A stretch of 64,000 bases of DNA from an uncultured Gammaproteobacteria bacterium (lineage in GTDB: Bacteria > Pseudomonadota > Gammaproteobacteria > Enterobacterales > Psychrobiaceae). The stretch lies in assembly GCA_937139475.1 (NCBI GenBank), contig CAKZQF010000031.1, positions 170,163 through 234,162 on the forward strand. Reading direction: 5' to 3'. Positions 31,328-40,407 of this stretch are shown one piece after another (within the stretch, counting starts at the first letter, position 1; each line of letters begins with the position of its first letter). The position numbers and the translations under genes were made by a program. The notes beneath the pieces are model-generated. The model did not search any database. It saw only the letters and a list, made by a program, of their open reading frames with translations, and was not told the DNA's origin.

Positions 31328-33040
31328 TTATGCTAACTTTTCCTTGATGAAGTTGACCATATCATCTACGGCAACTTCTTGTTTTTGACCATCTTGACGT
31401 GACTTATATTCCAGAACGCCGTTATCAAGGCTACGCTGGCCAATAACAACAGTGTGTGGAATACCAACAAGTTCCATATCCGCAAACATCACACCTGCAC
31501 GTTCTTTTCTATCATCAAACAGCACTTCGATGCCCGCATCTTGTAATTGCTCGTATAAATCGTGTGCTGCTTTGCTAACAGTTTCAGATTTTTGCATGTT
31601 CATTGGCACGATAACCACTTTAAACGGTGCGATTTCGCTAGGCCAGATAATACCGTTGTCATCATGGTTTTGTTCAATCGCCGCAGCGACGATACGAGAA
31701 ACACCAACACCATAACAACCCATATTTAGGATTTGCTGTTTACCTTGCTCGTTTAGTACGCCCGCATTCATTGCTTCTGCATACTTATTACCAAGTTGGA
31801 AAATATGACCAACTTCGATACCACGTTTAATTTCTACTGTTCCTTGACCACAAGGGCTAGGGTCACCGGCTTCAATGTTGCGTAAATCAGCTATTTGATA
31901 ATCGCTGATATCACGATCCCAGTTGGCGCCAGTGTAGTGAACACCATTTTCATTGGCGCCACAAACAAAGTCACTTAAATGAGCGGCACTGCGATCAACA
32001 ATCACAGGAATATTTAACCCGATTGGACCGATAGAGCCAGGGCTTGCTTTAGCTGCTTCCTTAACCTGCTCATCTGTTGCAAACTCAAGTGGCGCAGCAA
32101 CGCCTGCTACTTTTTCTGCTTTTACATCGTTTAGCTCATGGTCGCCACGAAGAACCAGAGCGACGACTGGCGCTTCTTCACTATCACCAACAACAAGCAA
32201 GGTTTTCACTGTCGTACTTGCGTCAACCTTTAGTAGCGCAGAAACCTCCTCAATGGTGCGAACCTTTGGCGTATCTACTTTACTTAGTTCTTGTGACGGC
32301 GCTGCGCGCTCTCCTGTCGGTGCCAGTGCTTCCGCTTTCTCTATATTTGCTGCGTAATCAGAACCGTTACTAAAAACGATTGCATCTTCACCAGATTCAG
32401 CCAGTACGTGGAACTCATGTGACAATGCGCCGCCGATGCTGCCGCTATCAGCTAGCACTGGGCGGTAATCCAGGCCTAATCTATCAAAGATGCGACAGTA
32501 TGCCTGGAACATTGTTTGGTATGTTTTTTCCATACACTCATCGGAGATATGGAATGAGTAAGCATCTTTCATTAAAAACTCACGTGAACGCATTACACCA
32601 AAGCGTGGGCGTACTTCGTCGCGGAATTTAGTTTGAATCTGGAACAAATTCATTGGTAATTGCTTGTAACTCTTAAGTTGGTTACGCACCATGTCGGTGA
32701 TCACTTCTTCATGAGTTGGACCAAGAACAAACGGGCGCTCATGACGATCTTTAAGACGTAATAGTTCAGGGCCAAATTGCTCAATACGACCGGTTTCTGT
32801 CCAAAGATCGGCTGGCTGAACCATCGGCATTAGTACTTCAACACTGCCGGCGCGTTCCATCTCTTGGCGCACAATGTTTTCTACTTTTTTCATCACGCGT
32901 AAGCCAGAGGGTAGCCAAGTGTAAAGACCTGACGCAAGACGGCGAACCATACCTGCACGGATCATTAGCTGATGAGAAACAATCTCTGCATCATTTGGAG
33001 TTTCTTTTTGAGTGGCTAGTAGATAGCTGGTGGTACGCAT
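31328..33040 (-). CDS. proS: Prolyl-tRNA synthetase (bacterial type, with editing domain)
   Basis: Class II aminoacyl-tRNA synthetase. 570 aa (572 in E. coli). Motif 1 region is [16 protein letters not shown]. Motif 2 is in [28 protein letters not shown]. The inserted editing (YbaK-like) domain occupies about 225-385 and ends with the [12 protein letters not shown] segment. Motif 3 is [14 protein letters not shown], and the anticodon-binding domain is C-terminal. In E. coli proS also lies next to trmO (tsaA) close to this gene block. Confidence 0.98.
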   Translation of the reverse strand: MRTTSYLLATQKETPNDAEIVSHQLMIRAGMVRRLASGLYTWLPSGLRVMKKVENIVRQEMERAGSVEVLMPMVQPADLWTETGRIEQFGPELLRLKDRHERPFVLGPTHEEVITDMVRNQLKSYKQLPMNLFQIQTKFRDEVRPRFGVMRSREFLMKDAYSFHISDECMEKTYQTMFQAYCRIFDRLGLDYRPVLADSGSIGGALSHEFHVLAESGEDAIVFSNGSDYAANIEKAEALAPTGERAAPSQELSKVDTPKVRTIEEVSALLKVDASTTVKTLLVVGDSEEAPVVALVLRGDHELNDVKAEKVAGVAAPLEFATDEQVKEAAKASPGSIGPIGLNIPVIVDRSAAHLSDFVCGANENGVHYTGANWDRDISDYQIADLRNIEAGDPSPCGQGTVEIKRGIEVGHIFQLGNKYAEAMNAGVLNEQGKQQILNMGCYGVGVSRIVAAAIEQNHDDNGIIWPSEIAPFKVVIVPMNMQKSETVSKAAHDLYEQLQDAGIEVLFDDRKERAGVMFADMELVGIPHTVVIGQRSLDNGVLEYKSRQDGQKQEVAVDDMVNFIKEKLA

Positions 33041-33121
33041 GAATCAACACCTTAACAATTAATGTGAATTGGAAAATTTTAAAGGCGAATTGTAGCAGGC
33101 ATTGCCTGGCAATGCACCATT

Positions 33122-33178
33122 ATACCAATTTGATTAAATTTGTTCCCATTGAGAGAAATTACTTAATCGGATTGGTAT
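33122..33178. repeat. TATACCAAT palindromic repeat, copy 1
   Basis: ATACCAATTTGATTAA at 33122-33137 faces TTAATCGGATTGGTAT at 33163-33178 as an imperfect inverted repeat, with TTCCCA and AATTACTT blocks in between. A second copy with the same ends and the same inner blocks is at 47909-47974. This is probably a dispersed palindromic (MITE- or REP-like) element of the host genome. It lies between the trmO stop and the proS start. Confidence 0.75.
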
Positions 33179-33188
33179 GACATTAGTC

Positions 33189-33908
33189 TTAGATATCTGT
33201 ATCAATAAGCGTGATATTAGTTACTATGGTGCGGTTTTCTATGACGCGCCAACGAACATCAAACTGATAAAGTTCAACGGCATATTCTTTGTCATCCGCT
33301 TTATTTTTTTTATAGGCTGGTCGGGGATCTTGAGCCAATACTTGTTCTATCAGTTGTTTGAAATCAGTAGGCGTGGAGACGCTGTCTAAAAAGGTCTGTG
33401 CTTGCGCGCTAAACTCAACGACCATCGGCGTCAATGGTGCCTCTTGTGCGAAACCACCGTCGGCTTCATTAATGATGTCAGAGTAGGGGACGTAGGGTTT
33501 TATATCAAAGATAGGTGTGCCATCTACTAAGTCTGCTCCACTAATTTGAATGCTAGCTTTATTATTATCAACTATGACTTGCTCAAGTTTGACAGCGGAC
33601 ATGCCTAAACCGTTTGGCCGAAAAGTCGCGCGGGTAGCAAAGACTCCGGTTTTTTTATTGCCACCTAGCCTAGGAGGGCGTACAAGCGGTGTCCAGCCTT
33701 GTTGGATATTTTGATGAAAACTGAAAATTAGCCACAGGTGAGAAAATTGTTCTAAATCCCTGACTAGATCAGGATGGTTGTAATCATCTTCCAGTTCAAT
33801 GATTGCAAGCGCTGCTGTTGCTAAACGCGGTTGACGTGGGATAGCAAATTTTTGTTTAAACGGGGACTTGATGTGTCCGATGGGGGAAATAAGTGTCGAC
33901 TTGCTCAT
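33189..33908 (-). CDS. trmO: tRNA (N6-threonylcarbamoyladenosine(37)-N6)-methyltransferase TrmO
   Basis: Methylates t6A37 in tRNAs such as tRNA-Thr with S-adenosylmethionine. 239 aa (235 in E. coli YaeB/TsaA). The N-terminal beta-barrel domain contains GHIKSPF-KQKFAIPRQP, ELEDDYNHPDLVRDLEQFSH (split over residues 39-58) and the signature FATRATFRPNGLGMSAVKLE. It ends with IFDIKPYVPYSD. The C-terminal domain (about 165-239) is shorter and variable. It is 148 bp upstream of proS on the same strand. Confidence 0.93.
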   Translation of the reverse strand: MSKSTLISPIGHIKSPFKQKFAIPRQPRLATAALAIIELEDDYNHPDLVRDLEQFSHLWLIFSFHQNIQQGWTPLVRPPRLGGNKKTGVFATRATFRPNGLGMSAVKLEQVIVDNNKASIQISGADLVDGTPIFDIKPYVPYSDIINEADGGFAQEAPLTPMVVEFSAQAQTFLDSVSTPTDFKQLIEQVLAQDPRPAYKKNKADDKEYAVELYQFDVRWRVIENRTIVTNITLIDTDI

Positions 33909-33956
33909 TGGGACTTAATCAATTTGTTGAGAGTGGCGGTATAAATTTCAGGCAAT

Positions 33957-33988
33957 AAAAAAGGGCAAGCAATGCTTCCCCTTTTTTT
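33957..33988 (-). terminator. Terminator of the cold-shock gene
   Basis: Stem AGGGGAAGCA / TGCTTGCCCT with one mismatch. The minus strand continues into TTTTTT (33962-33957), 17 nt or so after the stop at 34005. A T-run on the plus strand makes it bidirectional. Confidence 0.75.
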
Positions 33989-34004
33989 GCTGCAAGTTTA
34001 AAAA

Positions 34005-34211
34005 TTAAACTACAGTGATGTTCTCAGCTTGAGGACCTTTTTGACCTTGAGTTACAGTGAACTCAACTTTTTGGCCTTCTGCAAGAGTTTTGAAGCCGTT
34101 ACCAGTGATTGCGCTGAAGTGAGCGAAAACGTCTGGACCAGACTCTTGAGAAATGAAACCGAAACCTTTAGATTCGTTGAACCATTTTACTGTACCAGTA
34201 GTAGTAGACAT
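34005..34211 (-). CDS. Cold-shock domain protein (CspA family)
   Basis: Single OB-fold nucleic-acid chaperone of 68 aa. RNP1 is KGFGFIS (residues 15-21) and RNP2 is DVFAHFS (27-33); FNESKG precedes them. It melts RNA structure at low temperature or acts constitutively; sequence alone does not tell which. A good AGGA lies 8 nt before the ATG. The mRNA leader contains the 18-bp perfect palindrome at 34240-34257. Confidence 0.96.
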   Translation of the reverse strand: MSTTTGTVKWFNESKGFGFISQESGPDVFAHFSAITGNGFKTLAEGQKVEFTVTQGQKGPQAENITVV

Positions 34212-34631
34212 AGTAATATCCTATTTTTTAAGTAATTGAAGTCTAAATATTTAGACTGTGGTGCTGTAAGTGTTGCTATTACTTATGTAAAACAAGGCGA
34301 ATATCTAAGGTACTATAAAGTAGAATAGAACATCGAAATTTGAGCATAAATATAAGAAGTACTTGCAAGCTGAAAATCATTATATATGGCATTTTAAGTG
34401 AGTCAAACATTATTTGTTAAAAAACTTGATGTTTTTTTGAACTTTTATTGAGTAAACGGTTTCCCTATCTAAACGTAGGTTATTGGATTGTTGAGAATTA
34501 TATAAATACCTTAAAATTATTGTGTGTATTGGCAAGGATATAGCTAGGCAATAGGGCCAAGAGCTTCCACTGTGGCTGGGAAGTATTATCATTGATTCAA
34601 TGGAAAAGCCCAAGGGCAATGGTTATGGAAG
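34212..34631. other. Non-coding region upstream of the cold-shock gene
   Basis: About 420 bp of AT-rich sequence with no convincing gene on either strand. It should hold the csp promoter and a long leader, as is common in the CspA family. The only clear structure is a perfect 18-bp palindrome, AGTCTAAATATTTAGACT, at 34240-34257, which would form a hairpin 30 nt before the start codon. Weak open frames here overlap in shadow and show no ribosome binding site. Confidence 0.6.
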
Positions 34632-34664
34632 AAAAAACAAAGATGGCGCCCAAGGGCGCCATCT
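34632..34664 (-). terminator. Terminator of the amidohydrolase operon
   Basis: Perfect stem AGATGGCGCC / GGCGCCATCT (34641-34650, 34655-34664) followed on the minus strand by TTTGTTTTTTC. It starts 7 nt after the stop of the 434-aa amidohydrolase. Confidence 0.88.
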
Positions 34665-34670
34665 ATAAGA

Positions 34671-35975
34671 TTACTTTCCTTTTTGTTGATACTTGTCATA
34701 TAACTGGCGGTGGCGATTGTTTAGATCAACCGCACGGCCATCAATTAGCATTAACTCAATACCATGGCTTTGATAATCTAATACGTCGCCTTTACTGATA
34801 ATAAGCGATGCGGATTTACCAACTTCAAGTGAGCCTAGTTTATCGTCAACACCTAGTAGTTTGGCTGGTGTTAGGGTAATCGCTTTAAGCGCTTGTTCTT
34901 TACCTAAACCGTATTTTGCTGCCATACCCGCTGCAAACGCCAGGGAACGACTATCCCACGCGCTTTCGTAACCAATTGTTACGTTAACGCCTGCGGCATG
35001 GAGCATTGCTGGGGTTTTAAATGCTTGGTCGATATCTTCATCATCACGTGACGGTAAACCAAATGCATTGGTGTATATAACCGGTATCTTTTCACTAGCC
35101 AGTTGCTTAGCAACCATCCAGGCATCGCTAGCGCCAACTAGCACCATATCAAATTGATGTTGTTGATTAAAGCGCAGTGCCTGCTCTATTTCACCAATAT
35201 CCTGGGCGTGTACGAACAGTTTTTTACTGCCTTGCCATAAGCCAAGCATCGCGTGCCAGCGAACGTCTTGCTCAATCGTTTTATCATGCTGGTAGGCTAA
35301 GTAGTATTGCTTAGACTGCTCAATATAATCAGTTAAGCGCTTTAATTTCGCTTGGTAGGCTTTTTTAGCTTTGGGTAAGCGCTTCTTCGATACCCACCAG
35401 CCCGGCTGTGATGGCCAAAACAAGTGAACTCCTAAAGCACTTTTTACCATACCATCTTCAACATTCCACGCATCAAGGTTGACGAGTGATGATTGACCAC
35501 CAAATAAGCCACCGGCAGGCGTTACTTGAACGTGGGTAATACCATTGGCACGTATGGTGGGAATGATCTCAGAATCAGGGTTATAGGCAACGTGCGCTAG
35601 CAGGTGTGGGTTGTCTTCACCGACTTCGTTAATATCTACAGTTGCTTTAACTGCTTCTATTTCACGCAGGCCAAGTTGGCTCACCGTTGAAATTAATCCA
35701 GGGTAAACATGCTTGCCTTTAGCGTCGATAACGCGAGCATCTTTGGGCTGGCTAATGTCTTTGGCAATTTTGCTAATTTTTCCATCGACTAACAGCAGAT
35801 CTGTGTCGGATAACGTGCCGTTGCTAACCGTGTGTAATGTTGCACTTTTAATCAAGATTGGCTGGCTTTGCTTTTTCCCAGGCACCATATCATGGGCGAA
35901 ACTCATCTGAGCCAATGTCAGGGTACAAACAGCTGCCGCAACAATTGCTTTAAGCGGGGTATTAATAAAACTCAT
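34671..35975 (-). CDS. Exported amidohydrolase-family protein (434 aa)
   Basis: Amidohydrolase/imidazolonepropionase-like fold, probably periplasmic. ATG at 35975 is chosen because it overlaps the stop of the upstream amidohydrolase as TAATG; a longer start at 36011 would lie inside that gene. The signal peptide covers residues 1 to about 28 (cleavage near MSFAHD). The composite beta-sandwich part is seen in DLLLVDGKISKIAKD and DAKGKHVYPGLI, and the C-terminal part in AITLTPAKLLGVDDKLGSLE. The HxH metal motif normally after the GLI segment is absent (here STVSQLG), so metal binding and activity are doubtful. It may act as a partner of the 1020-aa protein. Confidence 0.85.
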   Translation of the reverse strand: MSFINTPLKAIVAAAVCTLTLAQMSFAHDMVPGKKQSQPILIKSATLHTVSNGTLSDTDLLLVDGKISKIAKDISQPKDARVIDAKGKHVYPGLISTVSQLGLREIEAVKATVDINEVGEDNPHLLAHVAYNPDSEIIPTIRANGITHVQVTPAGGLFGGQSSLVNLDAWNVEDGMVKSALGVHLFWPSQPGWWVSKKRLPKAKKAYQAKLKRLTDYIEQSKQYYLAYQHDKTIEQDVRWHAMLGLWQGSKKLFVHAQDIGEIEQALRFNQQHQFDMVLVGASDAWMVAKQLASEKIPVIYTNAFGLPSRDDEDIDQAFKTPAMLHAAGVNVTIGYESAWDSRSLAFAAGMAAKYGLGKEQALKAITLTPAKLLGVDDKLGSLEVGKSASLIISKGDVLDYQSHGIELMLIDGRAVDLNNRHRQLYDKYQQKGK

Positions 35976-38900
35976 TATAGGTGTACTCCATGGTCTAAGT
36001 GTTGTTGCCATGTGTCATGATTGTCTTCACAGTGCCAAGCTGGTTGCAGCATTTTCTCTGTGGCGCTTAATGCTGTAGTTGCTTTGGCTTTTGATTTATC
36101 AGCCATTAATTTGTTTAATAGCTTAGCTTTCTCTTGGCGAACGCTTTGGCGCTGAGCTTTATCATCATCGATGTTGTAATAATTACGCCCGGCGATCCAC
36201 GTTTGTTGAGCCTGAGCATAAACCGATAGCGGATTGTTGTCCCAGATAACAAAATCAGCTTGCTTGCCTTTAGCAATGCTACCAACGCGATCATCAATTT
36301 TTAGTTGCTTGGCAGGATTAATGGTGACCATATCCCAAGCATCTTCTGGTGACATACCACAATAAGTAATTGACTTAGCTGCCTCTTGGTTGAGGCGGCG
36401 CTGTAAATCTCGGCTGTCAGAATTGATACTGGTTAATACGCCGCGCTGTGCCATTAAACAGGCATTCTGTGGTATTGCATCATAGACTTCAAACTTATAG
36501 CCCCACCAGTCGGCAAATGTTGAACCGCCAGCGCCATGTTTAGCCATTTCATCAGCGAGCTTGTAGCCCTCCAAAATATGGGTGAAGGTAGTGACTTTAA
36601 AGTCAAATGATTCGGCCAGACGTAAGAACATTAAAATTTCAGACTGCACGTAGGAGTGAATATGTACATGACGCTTGGCATTAAGAATTTCGACAAGCGT
36701 TTCTAGGCGATAATCTCGGCGTAACGGTGCTGCCTTGCGTTTTTTAGAACGACTTAGTTCATCGTAATCTTTCTGTGCTTGTTCATATTCTCTTGCGCGT
36801 TGGAACGCATCTTTCATTAATGCTTCAACACCCATGCGTGTTTGAGGGTAGCGAGTATTGGCGATGCTCCAATTACTTTGTTTTACATTTTCACCCAAGG
36901 CTAATTTGATAGTGCCAGGCGCCTTAGCGTACTTCATGTTTTGCGCTGACTCTCCCCATTTCAATTGGATTACTTGGCCCTGGCCACCAATTGGGTTAGC
37001 GCTACCGTGAAGTAGTTGAGCGGTAGTTGTACCACCTGCAAGGCTGCGGTAAATGTGAATATCGTCAGGGTTAATTACATCGCCAATTTGCACTTCAGCT
37101 GTGATTGCCTCTGATGATTCGTTTACACCGCGCGAAATTGCAATGTGCGAATGCTCATCAATAATACCGGCAGTTAGGTGTTTACCTGTAGCATCGATCA
37201 CCGTATAACCAGAGGGAGTTTTTAAGTCTTTACCGATTTTCTTAAATTTCCCCTTGGCAACAAGTACATCAGTGTTGTTGAGGATCCCTTTATCGTGTGA
37301 AGTCCATACAGTGGCGTTCTTTATATGCAGCTTTTGTTCTTGTGGTAACTTGGTTTGGCCAAAAGCACGGTTAGGCCAAGTTAGTTCGCTGATATATTCG
37401 ATTGATTCAGCGTTTTTTGCACTTTCATCATCAGTTGAGCTATCGACCGCAGTGGCACTAATTAATTCCTGATGCTGGTTTGCATCAATTTGGCGACCAT
37501 TTAAGTTTATGCCATCGCTATCTTTCCAAAAACGATAACGGATAACCTGTTGGCTCTCGGTAACAACAAAGCTAACACTGTCAGCAGACTTAGTGACTTG
37601 GCTTAATTTAAGCTTTTTATCGCCTTGTTTTAAGGTCACCTTTGCTTTCTTTTCCGTTAGCTCTATGTTCAGTGCAAGCTTTTCGTTGCTTTGCTTACTG
37701 ACAAATTCATAGTCCCCACTTAAGCTGATGTGATTGCTTTCGATAATGGTATTTTTTTGCCCTTGGGTCCAAACCGACACAATGGCACCGTCATCGAAGA
37801 TGTTGCCCTTTGATATAATAAAATCAGCGTAATAACCGGCGCTCAACTGACCTGCTTTGTCTGCCACTCCTGCAATTTTTGCTGGGTTTGTGGTCAACGC
37901 GGCTAATGCAGCGCGCTCAGAGAAACCGTGTTTTACGACTTTACGTAAATTGTCTAAAAAGTCTTTAGCTTTTACACCATGGCTGGTAATGGATAAATTG
38001 AGCTTTGATTTTTCTAACGCGGCTAAATTTCCAGGACTGCGCTCCCAATGACGCAGATCAGCTAAGTCGATGTCGCGACCCTGGGTTTGACCCAACTCCG
38101 GCTTTTTGGCGAAACTAAGCGGGAGTACGAGGTTAGCGTTAAGTTGGCCAATCTCTGTCAGGCGGGCGTATTCAAAGCCACTGCCTAGTAGTGTTGGCTT
38201 AATATCAAAGCTCTTAAGTAATTTGGCCGCGCGCAATAATGATTGTTCATTCTTTGTGGTGAAAAATGCACCTTGTTGCTCTATATTTTCTAAGGCATTA
38301 AGTGCAGCGTTGTACTCAATTTTCTCGCCGTCAACACTAATACCTTTCGGGTAAGCCTCCTGGTACCAATTAGCATCGGAAAATGATTGGCGTAGTAGGG
38401 CAATACTTCCCATTAACGAGGTAGGATAGCGTTGCGGTGAACTCCCTTTATCAAATGAAGCAAAATGTTGTGCGTACGGTTGATAAATAAGATCATTAGC
38501 TATTCCTTTCGCCAATGAAACAGTCGCTCCGCGACCTTGCAGCAACCCATCATGCTTTGCGATTTGTACTGCGGTAAAGCCATTGGCTAAGTAATCTTTA
38601 GCGCTCTTTTTGTCTGGTGCAAAATGATCGACCCAGTTAATTTGCGCATGCATAGCACCATTGGCTGCATTTCCGCCTACACGGTCAATTTGATAAATTG
38701 GGGCACGTTGTTCTTTTTTGGGATAGTCGTAATTGATGCCATACTGCGAGTAGGTATCAATAAAACCTGGGTAGATCGTGTATCCCTTCAAATCAATAAC
38801 CAGTGAACCCTTGGCTGGCTTGATCTTGCTACCAACGGCTTGGATATGACCATTGTTTATAATTAACGTGGCATTGGTCAGTGTTGTTCCTGGTTTTTGT

Positions 38901-39037
38901 ACTATGGTGGCATTGGTAAATGTCACCAGGCTTGGCGTTTTATGATGCATTCCTATCACAGGTGATGTTTGATCTGCCAACACGGGGTGGCTGAGCATTG
39001 CTGTAATAATCGATACATATAGAGCTCTTTTTATCAT
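35975..39037 (-). CDS. Large exported amidohydrolase with two amidohydrolase modules (1020 aa)
   Basis: A signal peptide (residues 1-21, ending PVLADQ) precedes two amidohydrolase modules in tandem. Module 1 (about 30-430) has YPGFIDTYSQYG instead of the metal-binding HxH and looks degenerate. Module 2 (about 570-1000) is complete. HLTAGIIDEHSHIA gives HxH, HIHSY and TFTHILEGY give later His ligands, and SINSDSRDLQRRL gives the catalytic Asp. The module ends with NPAKQLKIDDRVGSIAKGKQ. The substrate is unknown; family members act on cyclic imides, dipeptides or ureides. It is coupled to the 434-aa protein by TAATG overlap. The pair appears widely in Shewanella/Alteromonas-type genomes. Confidence 0.85.
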   Translation of the reverse strand: MIKRALYVSIITAMLSHPVLADQTSPVIGMHHKTPSLVTFTNATIVQKPGTTLTNATLIINNGHIQAVGSKIKPAKGSLVIDLKGYTIYPGFIDTYSQYGINYDYPKKEQRAPIYQIDRVGGNAANGAMHAQINWVDHFAPDKKSAKDYLANGFTAVQIAKHDGLLQGRGATVSLAKGIANDLIYQPYAQHFASFDKGSSPQRYPTSLMGSIALLRQSFSDANWYQEAYPKGISVDGEKIEYNAALNALENIEQQGAFFTTKNEQSLLRAAKLLKSFDIKPTLLGSGFEYARLTEIGQLNANLVLPLSFAKKPELGQTQGRDIDLADLRHWERSPGNLAALEKSKLNLSITSHGVKAKDFLDNLRKVVKHGFSERAALAALTTNPAKIAGVADKAGQLSAGYYADFIISKGNIFDDGAIVSVWTQGQKNTIIESNHISLSGDYEFVSKQSNEKLALNIELTEKKAKVTLKQGDKKLKLSQVTKSADSVSFVVTESQQVIRYRFWKDSDGINLNGRQIDANQHQELISATAVDSSTDDESAKNAESIEYISELTWPNRAFGQTKLPQEQKLHIKNATVWTSHDKGILNNTDVLVAKGKFKKIGKDLKTPSGYTVIDATGKHLTAGIIDEHSHIAISRGVNESSEAITAEVQIGDVINPDDIHIYRSLAGGTTTAQLLHGSANPIGGQGQVIQLKWGESAQNMKYAKAPGTIKLALGENVKQSNWSIANTRYPQTRMGVEALMKDAFQRAREYEQAQKDYDELSRSKKRKAAPLRRDYRLETLVEILNAKRHVHIHSYVQSEILMFLRLAESFDFKVTTFTHILEGYKLADEMAKHGAGGSTFADWWGYKFEVYDAIPQNACLMAQRGVLTSINSDSRDLQRRLNQEAAKSITYCGMSPEDAWDMVTINPAKQLKIDDRVGSIAKGKQADFVIWDNNPLSVYAQAQQTWIAGRNYYNIDDDKAQRQSVRQEKAKLLNKLMADKSKAKATTALSATEKMLQPAWHCEDNHDTWQQHLDHGVHL

Positions 39038-39363
39038 CTATATTTCTCTTTATGGCGGGGGCGAAAGTTAAACCCATTACTCTAATCTTTATCGGCTTAA
39101 CAGTCAGTTAAATTCGAAACTATCGCGTATAAAAGTGTAAATATTTGTTACGTTTAGCGATGTTTCATGAATTTTAACGTTATGCTAGCTTAACAAAAGG
39201 TATTTATGGCTAGTTATAATGGCGTGTTTTCGTTGTTGAATTGGTGTGTATGCAGTATTTTTACGCTAAATGTTTGGTTTCTTAGTCTAAATTACTAACG
39301 CTAACTATACTTAAACACAGTGCTTGAATAGATTTAAGCATCGATTACAAAATAAAAGAGGAA
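39038..39363. other. Intergenic region between divergent amidohydrolase and glsB-like genes
   Basis: About 330 bp, very AT-rich, with no gene. Both promoters must lie here. AGTTATAAT at about 39213-39221 is a plausible -10 box for the plus strand, but no matching -35 is obvious. No repeat or RNA structure stands out. Confidence 0.4.
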
Positions 39364-39369
39364 ATGAGT

Positions 39370-39618
39370 ATGGGTATTTTGTCATGGATTTTCTTAGGTT
39401 TGATCGCTGGAATGTTGGCTAAATGGTTTATGCCGGGGAAAGATGGTGGTGGTTTTATTATGACTGTCATTCTTGGTATCGCAGGTTCATTTGTTGGCGG
39501 TTTTGTCGGCAGTTTCTTTGGCTTGGGGACAACGGGGGAATTAAGTCTCGGTAGTATTCTGACCGCCACCGCAGGTGCCTTCATTTTATTATTTATTTAT
39601 AACAAATTTATAAAGTAA
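39370..39618 (+). CDS. GlsB/YeaQ/YmgE family membrane protein
   Basis: Small inner-membrane stress-related protein of the transglycosylase-associated family, with three membrane segments in 82 aa. The start chosen is the second ATG (39370), since AGAGGAA is at proper distance from it and too close to the ATG at 39364. E. coli YeaQ also begins MGILSW. Segments: GILSWIFLGLIAGMLAKW, IMTVILGIAGSFVGGFVG and ILTATAGAFILLFIY, with the conserved PGKDGGGF loop. Molecular function is not established. Confidence 0.92.
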   Translation: MGILSWIFLGLIAGMLAKWFMPGKDGGGFIMTVILGIAGSFVGGFVGSFFGLGTTGELSLGSILTATAGAFILLFIYNKFIK

Positions 39619-39633
39619 CCGACTGCCCTTGAA

Positions 39634-39658
39634 AGTGCCGCTTAAATGCGGCATTTTG
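39634..39658 (+). terminator. Terminator after the glsB-like gene
   Basis: TGCCGC / GCGGCA stem with loop TTAAAT, followed by TTTTGC, 16 nt after the stop. Confidence 0.65.
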
Positions 39659-39667
39659 CTAACTTTG

Positions 39668-39709
39668 CCCATTTGATTAAATAGTTGAACACTTAATTAA
39701 TCGAATGGG
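39668..39709. repeat. CCCATTTGATTAA inverted repeat
   Basis: CCCATTTGATTAA (39668-39680) faces TTAATCGAATGGG (39697-39709), one mismatch. It lies between the convergent glsB-like and response-regulator genes. The inner GATTAA / TTAATC blocks equal those of the TATACCAAT palindromes, so it may be a short relative; it may also serve as the terminator of the response regulator. Confidence 0.5.
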
Positions 39710-39711
39710 TA

Positions 39712-40407
39712 TTATCTATGTGTTAACACATAGCGCCGCTCTGGCCGACCGACGGTTCCATACTCAATGTCTGCTTTCACTTCGTTATTGTTAAGTAAGA
39801 ATTCAAGATAGCGTCTTGCTGTGGTACGACTCGTTCCAATACAATCTGCCATTGCCTCTGCCGTATAGGCTATGGTGGCATCGTCAATCATTACCGCACG
39901 CACTTTATCTAAGGTGATAGGGTCAATGCCCTTGGGGACTGATTTTGTTGGCGTTGGCTCTTGATGTTGTTGTCCTAAAAAGAGATCGACATCTTCTTGT
40001 TCTAAGGTTGCGCTGTTGGCTAATTTCTCACTGTATTGTAAATAACGTTGTAAGGTTAGATTTAAGCGACTAAAAGAAATCGGTTTGAGAATATAATCAA
40101 ATACACCGTGAGTTATCGAGGTTTGAATGACTTCAGTATCTTTTGCCGCAGTGATCATTACCACCGATATTTTCGCATCACTCAAATTGGCCCGAATATA
40201 CTTGAGTACCTCAAGGCCACTACCTTCACTTAAGGTAATATCAAGGAAAATAAGCTCCGGTTCAAAGCATACTAATACGTCGATTGCTTCCTGCGCTTTT
40301 GCCGCTATCCCTACGACTTCGTATTCTTCAAAGTTATTGACTGTTTTTGCAAGTATTGTAGCAATTCGATTATCATCTTCGACAATCAATACATTTCGTT
40401 TATTCAT
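39712..40407 (-). CDS. Response regulator, CitB/DcuR family
   Basis: Cytoplasmic transcription activator of the two-component system encoded with the Tct transporter. 231 aa. The receiver domain (residues 5-125) has the acidic pair EDD near residue 10, the phosphorylated Asp in LIFLDITLSEG (about 56) and Lys in YILKPISF (about 107). The C-terminal HTH (about 165-231) has the CitB-family pattern YTAEAMADCIGTSRTTARRYLEFL and VGRPERRYVL. Its start overlaps the kinase stop by 4 nt. The likely target is the porin-tctCBA promoter in 46564-46846. Confidence 0.93.
   Translation of the reverse strand: MNKRNVLIVEDDNRIATILAKTVNNFEEYEVVGIAAKAQEAIDVLVCFEPELIFLDITLSEGSGLEVLKYIRANLSDAKISVVMITAAKDTEVIQTSITHGVFDYILKPISFSRLNLTLQRYLQYSEKLANSATLEQEDVDLFLGQQHQEPTPTKSVPKGIDPITLDKVRAVMIDDATIAYTAEAMADCIGTSRTTARRYLEFLLNNNEVKADIEYGTVGRPERRYVLTHR

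Noticed and set aside
33091..33117. GCATTG-CAATGC hairpin upstream of proS
   Set aside because: Only six base pairs, no T-run and no second copy; chance is a fair explanation.
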